Origin: an uncultured Oscillospiraceae bacterium
Lineage (GTDB): Bacteria > Bacillota > Clostridia > Oscillospirales > Acutalibacteraceae
Assembly (NCBI GenBank): GCA_902478605.1
Contig: CABSLQ010000079.1
Location: 1-12,164 of the forward strand
Length of the DNA: 12,164 bases
Direction of reading: 5' to 3'
Within the stretch, counting starts at the first letter, position 1; every line of letters starts with the position of its first letter. Of this stretch, positions 7,019 to 12,164 are shown in pieces. The notes under the pieces are model-generated. The model worked only from the letters and a program-made list of their open reading frames with translations, ran no database searches and had not been told where the DNA came from. Made by a program: the position numbers and the translations under genes.

Positions 7019-8147
7019 ACAGCAGCTTTCCCTGCAGGACGGGCAAAAAAGGCTGCTGGCCTACCGGCTGAAAAACCGGCTCGCGGATCCCCGCGCCTCC
7101 CGCCGGACGGAGCAGCCCTATATGTCCCCGTATATAAACGGGGAACCGCCCAAGCCACCGCGTGATCCGCGGCGCTGGCTGTCGTACGCCGGGATAGCGG
7201 CCGCCGTGCTTTTTCTGGTGAGCGGCGGCTGGTTCCTGCTGACGCGCCAGCCGTCTCTTGCCGTCGGGGATGGCGGCACCGGTGCGTCGGGCATCCAAAC
7301 GACGATTCTGTCCACGACGGGGCCCGCTTCGTGGGCATCGGTCACCGCCGCAACCGAGACCGATGACAGCACAGAGGGGACAACCGCCGCGAACACCACC
7401 AGCAGCAAGGCGGCCGAAGCGACCACGGCGGCCGAGACCGACGCACCGCCTGTTTTCGATCCGCAGGATCCGCTGGCTACGCTGCGCAACGGGACCTATG
7501 TTGGCCAAGATATCCCCCGGGACCAGGCTATCGCCATCTTTGAGGCGATGGACAGCCTGCAGGCCGTGATGCCCTGGCTCGATTCCAATGTACAGTTTGA
7601 GCCCGGCCTGACTAACCTCTATTTTACCGGTATGATGGAGCAGCAGGGAGGACGGTATTACGTCTATTATGAGGATTTTGAAAACCGGACGTTTGAGCTG
7701 CGGGTCAAGGAGAACGGGACCACCGCGTATGAGCTGCTCGCCAGCAAGCCGATGGCGGAGGACTATAACAAGATCGATGTGTATGATACCTATGTGAAGG
7801 AAACCATGCCGTACAACATCATGACGCTGGCCCAGCTGGACGAGATTTTGGCCGCGGGTCATGTCGCCCCGTTTGCCGACGGCGTACAGGGCGGGGATAA
7901 CGGACTCTCTTCCGGCTGGATCTGGATGAACGATGCCAAAAACACGGTGGCCTTTTCGTTCTACCTGCCCGAGAAAAAAGCCACCGTGCATATTTACGAG
8001 GATTACGCCAACCGGGTGCTGTTTTACACCCTGTCGCAGGTGGACAACTACAAATTCTGGGACGAGAACGTGCAGCGGGACGGCGAGGTGCCGCTCAGCC
8101 CGGATGCCAACATGACCGATTATCCCAGCCTGCATTTGGATGAATAA
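6984..8147 (+). CDS. Single-pass membrane protein, candidate anti-sigma factor
   Basis: This is a 387-aa protein. Residues 1-64 are charged and predicted cytoplasmic. A hydrophobic helix at about 65-87 (LSYAGIAAAVLFLVSGGWFLL) follows an arginine-rich stretch, giving an N-in orientation. Residues about 105-155 are a Ser/Thr/Ala-rich linker, and the remaining 230 residues form a tyrosine- and aspartate-rich outer domain of no family I recognise. The overlap with the sigma gene and the topology suggest it holds the sigma factor at the membrane until the outer domain senses a signal. The N-terminus lacks the zinc-binding HxxxCxxC motif of ZAS anti-sigma factors, so this is inference. GGAGGA at 6973-6978 serves ATG 6984 or 6987. 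A terminator follows directly. Confidence 0.8.
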   Translation: MMDMESYRREIEQQLSLQDGQKRLLAYRLKNRLADPRASRRTEQPYMSPYINGEPPKPPRDPRRWLSYAGIAAAVLFLVSGGWFLLTRQPSLAVGDGGTGASGIQTTILSTTGPASWASVTAATETDDSTEGTTAANTTSSKAAEATTAAETDAPPVFDPQDPLATLRNGTYVGQDIPRDQAIAIFEAMDSLQAVMPWLDSNVQFEPGLTNLYFTGMMEQQGGRYYVYYEDFENRTFELRVKENGTTAYELLASKPMAEDYNKIDVYDTYVKETMPYNIMTLAQLDEILAAGHVAPFADGVQGGDNGLSSGWIWMNDAKNTVAFSFYLPEKKATVHIYEDYANRVLFYTLSQVDNYKFWDENVQRDGEVPLSPDANMTDYPSLHLDE

Positions 8148-8168
8148 GATTCTCCTGACGGAACGCTC

Positions 8169-8204
8169 CGGCGGCTGCAGCCATGCAGCCGCCGCTTTTC
8201 TTTT
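8169..8204 (+). terminator. Rho-independent terminator after the anti-sigma candidate
   Basis: A perfect 10-bp GC-rich stem (8169-8178 with 8185-8194) with a 6-base loop is followed by TTTTCTTTT, 22 bases after the stop codon. It closes the sigma/anti-sigma operon just before the next promoter. Confidence 0.88.
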
Positions 8205-8205
8205 G

Positions 8206-8234
8206 TAGACACAAGGGGGAAAAAGCGGTATAAT
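8206..8234 (+). promoter_or_regulatory. Sigma-A promoter of the helicase gene
   Basis: TAGACA (8206-8211, five of six) and a perfect TATAAT (8229-8234) are separated by 17 bases. Transcription should start near 8241, inside the LexA-like box. Confidence 0.85.
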
Positions 8235-8248
8235 AGAACGCATGTTCT
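8235..8248. promoter_or_regulatory. LexA/DinR-type SOS box
   Basis: AGAACGCATGTTCT contains the Gram-positive LexA core GAAC-N4-GTTC (known consensus CGAAC-N4-GTTCG) as a perfect palindrome of the outer five bases. It abuts the -10 box and covers the start point, an ideal repression position. The gene it controls is a DNA helicase-nuclease, a typical SOS function, which strengthens the assignment. Confidence 0.75.
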
Positions 8249-8260
8249 GAACGTGGGGGG

Positions 8261-10633
8261 GTGAGCAACGTGGAGCGGCTGAAACTTTCGGTGCATCGGG
8301 TGGTGGATACGATCCTGCGCAGCGGCGATATCGACAGCCGGTATGTGGAGGACACCGTCATGCAGCAGGGGGCCGCCGCTCACCGGCGCCTTCAGAAAGA
8401 TATGGGCGATGATTACCGCCGGGAGGTACCGCTGCAGCTGGAGACGGAAGCGGGCGGGGTCCCGATTCGGCTGTATGGCCGGGCGGACGGGGTGTTCACC
8501 GACGGGGAAGGGCAGCTCTGCCTGGAGGAGATCAAGACCACCACCCTGCCGCTCGACCGGCTCGACCGGCAGCGGGACTGGCATCTCGGCCAGGCGAAAT
8601 GCTATGCCGTGATGCTGCTGCGCACGATGGCGGAGCCGCCCGAAACGATAACGGTGCAGCTCACCTATTACCAGCTGGAAACCGAAGAGGTGCAGCGCCG
8701 CCGGTTCCCTTTCACGGCGCAGGAGCTGGACGCCTTTCTGGAGGATCTGCTCACACGCTATGGCGCCTGGATCCGCTTTGAGCGGGAATGGGCCGCCTTG
8801 CGGGACGAGTCGATCGCCGCCCTCGGGTTTCCCTATCCCGCCTACCGCAAGGGACAGCGCGAGCTGGCAGCCGCCGTCTACCGCACCATTGCGGCGGAAA
8901 AACGCCTGTACGCGCAGGCGCCGACCGGCATCGGCAAGACGCTTTCCACCCTGTTCCCCGCCATCAAGGCGCTCGGCGAACACAAAGCGGATAAGCTGTT
9001 CTATCTCACGGCCAAGACCGTCACCCGTACGGTGGCGGAGGAGGCGGCCGCTCTCCTGCGGGACAAGGGGCTGCGCCTCAAATCGGTGACGCTGCGCGCC
9101 AAGGACAAAATCTGCCTGTGTGAGGAAACCGTCTGCAATCCCGATTACTGCCCGTATGCCCGGGGGCATTATGACCGGGTGAACGATGCGCTCTACGATT
9201 TGATGACGCATCACGACGGCATCACGCCCGCGCAGGTGGAAGCCTGTGCCCGCGCGCACACGGTCTGCCCCTACGAGCTGGCCCTCGATGCGACGCTGCG
9301 GGCGGAACTGGTGATCGGCGACTACAACCATGTGTTTGACCCGACGGTCTATCTGCGGCGCTTTTTTGACGGAGAGGGCGGCGGCTATGTGTTCCTTATC
9401 GACGAGGCGCACAACCTCGCCGACCGGGTCCGCGACATGTATTCCGCTTCGCTGCGCAAGGGCGACTTTTCCCGCCTGCCGCGCACCGTGCCGGATAAAA
9501 ACCGGGCCGCCGCGGCGCTGCGCCGCACGGCCCGGTCGGTGAACCGGCATCTGCTGGATACGGCACGGGCACTGGGCGGCCAAAAGGCCGCTTCCCGGCC
9601 CGCGGCGGATACGGCGCTGAACGCGCTGGTTGCGCTGTTCTGCCGGGCGGCGGAGGAATGGCTGGGGCAGGAGCAGAACAGCGGCCACGAAGGCTTCCGC
9701 GAGGTGCTCGAGCTGTATTTTGAAGCGCGCGCCTATCAGATGATGGCCGATCTTTACAACGAACGGTTCACCACCCTCCTCGAGGCGGAGGATGGCGGCG
9801 TGACCGTCACCCAATTCTGCCTCGATCCGTCCGCCATCATCGGCGACAAGCTGGGGCTGGCCAAGGCGGCGGTGCTGTTTTCCGCCACGCTGACCCCGCT
9901 GCCCTATTACCGTGAGGTACTGGGAGGCCGGGAGGGAGATCCGTTCATCGCGCTGCCCTCGCCCTTTGACGAGGGACGTCTGCTGCTGGCGGCACACACC
10001 GGAATTTCCACCAAATACGCCGACCGCGAGGCAAGCTATACGCCGGTGGCGCAGGCGCTGTATACGGCGACATCCTATAAAAAGGGCAATTATCTGGCCT
10101 TTTTCCCCTCCTACCGCTATATGGACGAGGTGTATGCGCGCTTCACGGCGGCCCATCCCGAGGTGGATACGCGGATCCAGCAGGGGCATATGGACGAGGA
10201 GGAACGGGCCGCCTTTCTCGCCTGCTTCGACGCGGACAACGCGAACACGCTTGTCGGGTTCTGCGTGCTGGGCGGCATTTTTTCCGAGGGGATCGACCTG
10301 AAGGGGGACCGGCTTATCGGCTCCATCGTGGTGGGGGTGGGCCTGCCGGGTATCTCGCTGCGCCAGGAAGAAATCCGCGCCTATTACAACCGCGTAAACG
10401 GCGGCGGCTATGCATATGCCTATATGTTCCCCGGCATGAACAAGGTTATGCAGGCGGCGGGCCGCGTCATTCGCACGGCCGCGGACACGGGCCTGGTGCT
10501 GCTTATCGATTCGCGGTTCGGCACGGCGGCATACCGGGCGCTGTATCCCGCCCACTGGTCACAGCTGCACATCCTCCGGCGGACGGAAGATCTGCGCCGT
10601 CTGCTCGAAGCGTTCCCTTATTTCCGTGAATAG
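8261..10633 (+). CDS. RecB-type nuclease fused to DinG/XPD-like DNA helicase
   Basis: This 790-aa protein appears to be a superfamily 2 helicase with an N-terminal nuclease. The nuclease (about 1-175) shows the RecB/Cas4-type PD-(D/E)XK set: H41, D76 in GRADGV, E90-I-K92, and Q111/Y115. The helicase has Walker A APTGIGKT (220-227), DEAH (381-384), SATL (541-544), a motif V-like GGIFSEGIDLKGD (671-683), and motif VI QAAGRVIRT (731-739). Cysteines C285, C287, C292, C297, C329 and C336 lie where XPD/DinG helicases bind a 4Fe-4S cluster. It probably unwinds and trims damaged DNA. The start is GTG 8261 or GTG 8270; the G-rich leader gives no clear ribosome binding site, and both fit the family N-terminus. 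An SOS box precedes it. Confidence 0.9.
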   Translation: MSNVERLKLSVHRVVDTILRSGDIDSRYVEDTVMQQGAAAHRRLQKDMGDDYRREVPLQLETEAGGVPIRLYGRADGVFTDGEGQLCLEEIKTTTLPLDRLDRQRDWHLGQAKCYAVMLLRTMAEPPETITVQLTYYQLETEEVQRRRFPFTAQELDAFLEDLLTRYGAWIRFEREWAALRDESIAALGFPYPAYRKGQRELAAAVYRTIAAEKRLYAQAPTGIGKTLSTLFPAIKALGEHKADKLFYLTAKTVTRTVAEEAAALLRDKGLRLKSVTLRAKDKICLCEETVCNPDYCPYARGHYDRVNDALYDLMTHHDGITPAQVEACARAHTVCPYELALDATLRAELVIGDYNHVFDPTVYLRRFFDGEGGGYVFLIDEAHNLADRVRDMYSASLRKGDFSRLPRTVPDKNRAAAALRRTARSVNRHLLDTARALGGQKAASRPAADTALNALVALFCRAAEEWLGQEQNSGHEGFREVLELYFEARAYQMMADLYNERFTTLLEAEDGGVTVTQFCLDPSAIIGDKLGLAKAAVLFSATLTPLPYYREVLGGREGDPFIALPSPFDEGRLLLAAHTGISTKYADREASYTPVAQALYTATSYKKGNYLAFFPSYRYMDEVYARFTAAHPEVDTRIQQGHMDEEERAAFLACFDADNANTLVGFCVLGGIFSEGIDLKGDRLIGSIVVGVGLPGISLRQEEIRAYYNRVNGGGYAYAYMFPGMNKVMQAAGRVIRTAADTGLVLLIDSRFGTAAYRALYPAHWSQLHILRRTEDLRRLLEAFPYFRE

Positions 10634-10717
10634 GCCCGGTCGGCGGCCCGCACTTGCGGCTTCTCCGGCGTGGGCCTTGTACGCCGGCAGGGCTGAAGGG
10701 CCGCGGTCATGGGAGAG

Positions 10718-10741
10718 AGCCGGTAGCCGGATCTGGCTTTT
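10718..10741 (+). terminator. Weak terminator-like hairpin before guaA
   Basis: AGCCGG (10718-10723) pairs with CTGGCT (10733-10738) with one G-U pair, followed by TTTT. A second hairpin without a T-run lies at 10665-10687 (7 bp, perfect). The region 10634-10754 has no gene. Confidence 0.3.
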
Positions 10742-10754
10742 GCTGTGTCGGAAA

Positions 10755-10783
10755 TTGACGAACGCCGCCGGGTGTGTTATAGT
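10755..10783 (+). promoter_or_regulatory. Strong promoter of guaA
   Basis: TTGACG (10755-10760), a 17-base spacer and TATAGT (10778-10783) form the promoter, with an upstream TG one base before the -10 (extended -10). The start point near 10790 leaves a leader of only about 27 bases, too short for a purine riboswitch or attenuator. Confidence 0.85.
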
Positions 10784-10816
10784 CAATACGATATCAGAGG
10801 AAAGGCTGGTCAGAAT

Positions 10817-12124
10817 ATGCAGCAGGATAAAATTTTGGTTTTGGATCTGGGAAGCACCGAAAACACCGCCGTGGCCCGCGCCATCCGCGCGCTCGGCGTA
10901 TACAGTGAGATTTATCCTCACGACATCACGGCGCAGGAGCTCGGCGCCCTGGAAGGCGTGAAGGGCATTGTGGTCAACGGCGGCCCGAACCGCGTGGTGG
11001 ACGGGAAGGCCATCGAGGTGAGCGACGCCGTCTATGCGAGCGGCTTGCCGCTGCTGGCGGTGGATTACGATGCACCGCAGGCCGCGCAGTCGCTGGCGGC
11101 GTGGCCCGCGGAGGAAGCGGCGATGAAGGCGGCGCTGCGCCCCTTTGTGTTTGACGTGTGCAAGGCGGCCGCCAACTGGAATATGCCCAATTTCATCGCC
11201 GATCAGGTGGAGCTTATCCGCCGGCAGGTGGGGGACAAAAAGGTGCTGCTCGCCCTGTCGGGCGGCGTGGACAGCTCGGTGGTGGCGGTGCTGCTGCTCA
11301 AGGCCATCGGCGACCAGCTGACCTGCGTGCATGTCAACCACGGCCTGCTGCGCAAGGGAGAGCCGGAGCAGGTGATCGACGTCTTCCAGAAGCAGCTTGG
11401 CGCCAATCTCGTGTATGTGGATGCGAGCGAGCGGTTCCTCCGTAAGCTGGCGGGCGTGGCCGACCCGGAGCAGAAGCGCAAAATCATCGGCGCGGAATTT
11501 ATCCGCGTGTTTGAGGAAGAGGCGCGTAAGCTGAAGGGCATCGATTTTCTCGCGCAGGGCACCATCTATCCCGATATTGTGGAGAGCGGCACCAAAACGG
11601 CCAAAGCGGTGAAATCGCATCATAATGTCGGCGGTCTGCCGGAGGATTTGACCTTTGAACTGGTGGAGCCGCTGCGGCAGCTGTTTAAGGATGAGGTGCG
11701 CGCCTGCGGCGCGGCGCTTGGCCTGCCGGACAGCATGGTATACCGCCAGCCCTTCCCCGGCCCCGGGCTCGGCGTGCGCTGCCTGGGCGCCATCACCCGC
11801 GACCGCCTGGAAGCCGTCCGGGAGTCGGATGCCATCCTGCGCGAAGAGTTCCACAAGGCGGGGCTGGACAAAAAGGTGTGGCAGTATTTCACCGTGGTGC
11901 CCGATTTCAAGTCGGTTGGCGTGCGCGACAATGCCCGCTGCTTTGAATATCCGGTGATTCTCCGGGCGGTGAACACAGTGGATGCCATGACGGCGACGGT
12001 GGAGCCGCTGGACTGGCCGGTGCTGTTCCGCATTACGGACCGGATTCTGCAGGAAGTCAAGGGTGTCAACCGCGTCTGCTATGATATTTCACCTAAACCG
12101 ACCGCCACCATTGAGTGGGAGTGA
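10817..12124 (+). CDS. guaA: GMP synthase with a truncated, catalytically dead glutaminase domain
   Basis: This 435-aa cytoplasmic enzyme would convert XMP to GMP using ATP and ammonia. The synthetase half is complete: the P-loop SGGVDSS (148-154) follows DKKVLLAL, then HGLLRKGE, YPDIVESGTKTAKAVKSHHN, the QPFPGPGLG loop (311-319), and the canonical IEWE C-terminus. The N-terminal class I amidotransferase is about 115 residues instead of about 200. It keeps KILVLDLGS, VYSEIYPHD and GGPN (55-58), but the nucleophile site GICYG reads AVDYD (81-85), with D83 in place of cysteine, and the part bearing the catalytic His and Glu (HPEV) is absent. Usual length is about 510-525. The gap is in frame with no stop, so this looks stable and not like recent decay. 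It likely uses free ammonia or a separate glutaminase. The ATG at 10817 has AAAGG upstream. Confidence 0.93.
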   Translation: MQQDKILVLDLGSTENTAVARAIRALGVYSEIYPHDITAQELGALEGVKGIVVNGGPNRVVDGKAIEVSDAVYASGLPLLAVDYDAPQAAQSLAAWPAEEAAMKAALRPFVFDVCKAAANWNMPNFIADQVELIRRQVGDKKVLLALSGGVDSSVVAVLLLKAIGDQLTCVHVNHGLLRKGEPEQVIDVFQKQLGANLVYVDASERFLRKLAGVADPEQKRKIIGAEFIRVFEEEARKLKGIDFLAQGTIYPDIVESGTKTAKAVKSHHNVGGLPEDLTFELVEPLRQLFKDEVRACGAALGLPDSMVYRQPFPGPGLGVRCLGAITRDRLEAVRESDAILREEFHKAGLDKKVWQYFTVVPDFKSVGVRDNARCFEYPVILRAVNTVDAMTATVEPLDWPVLFRITDRILQEVKGVNRVCYDISPKPTATIEWE

Positions 12125-12164
12125 TGACTCTCGGCTGAGATGTGCTTAAAAAGCCAGTATTTAT

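Noticed and set aside
6960..8243. A 427-codon open frame antisense to the anti-sigma candidate
   Set aside because: It spans the terminator and the promoter of the next gene and has low-complexity Arg/Gly-rich composition.
8120..10555. An 811-codon open frame antisense to the helicase gene
   Set aside because: It is a shadow caused by GC-rich codon bias on the coding strand. The plus-strand protein has clear conserved motifs and a promoter, while the antisense product is rich in Arg, His and Gly with no recognisable domain.
10634..10816. Purine or XMP-sensing riboswitch before guaA
   Set aside because: The promoter lies too close to the start codon, leaving about 27 bases of leader, and no purine aptamer core is visible.
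10559..11854. A 431-codon open frame antisense to guaA
   Set aside because: The plus strand encodes an unmistakable GMP synthase; the antisense frame shows no family resemblance.

Overview
The window looks like chromosomal DNA of a high-GC Gram-positive anaerobe, probably a gut clostridium of the Oscillospirales/Ruminococcaceae type. The evidence is indirect: strong purine-rich ribosome binding sites, near-consensus sigma-A promoters with 17-base spacers, a Gram-positive (DinR-type) LexA box, a clostridial-looking 5S rRNA, and gene families common in that group. Most genes are GC-rich by eye. One regulator island (about 3570-4610) is clearly AT-rich.

Layout. (1) 1-114: the tail of an unrecognised gene and a terminator shared with the convergent araC-type gene. 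(2) 121-3338: an AraC-family regulator divergent from a GH116 (GBA2-like) beta-glycosidase. The 161-base intergenic region holds a promoter with a palindrome over its -10 box. (3) 3365-3567: a stand-alone 5S rRNA gene with its own promoter and terminator. (4) 3609-4382: an AT-rich XRE-type regulator on the minus strand, then 343 bases of hairpins and promoters. (5) 4726-6384: a uroporphyrinogen-decarboxylase-family (methyltransferase-like) gene broken by two compensating homopolymer indels, then a cysteine-rich DUF2284 gene. (6) 6512-8147: an ECF sigma factor overlapping a single-pass membrane protein that is a candidate anti-sigma factor. (7) 8206-10633: a RecB-type nuclease fused to a DinG/XPD-like helicase, behind a promoter carrying a LexA/SOS box. 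(8) 10755-12124: guaA, GMP synthase, whose glutaminase domain is shortened and has lost its catalytic residues while the synthetase part is intact.

The genes do not form one pathway. They are small independent units, nearly all separated by terminators and fresh promoters. The most notable are the GMP synthase with a collapsed glutamine amidotransferase domain, the SOS-controlled nuclease-helicase fusion, the frameshifted URO-D gene next to DUF2284, and the lone 5S gene. I saw no CRISPR array, tRNA, transposase or phage gene.
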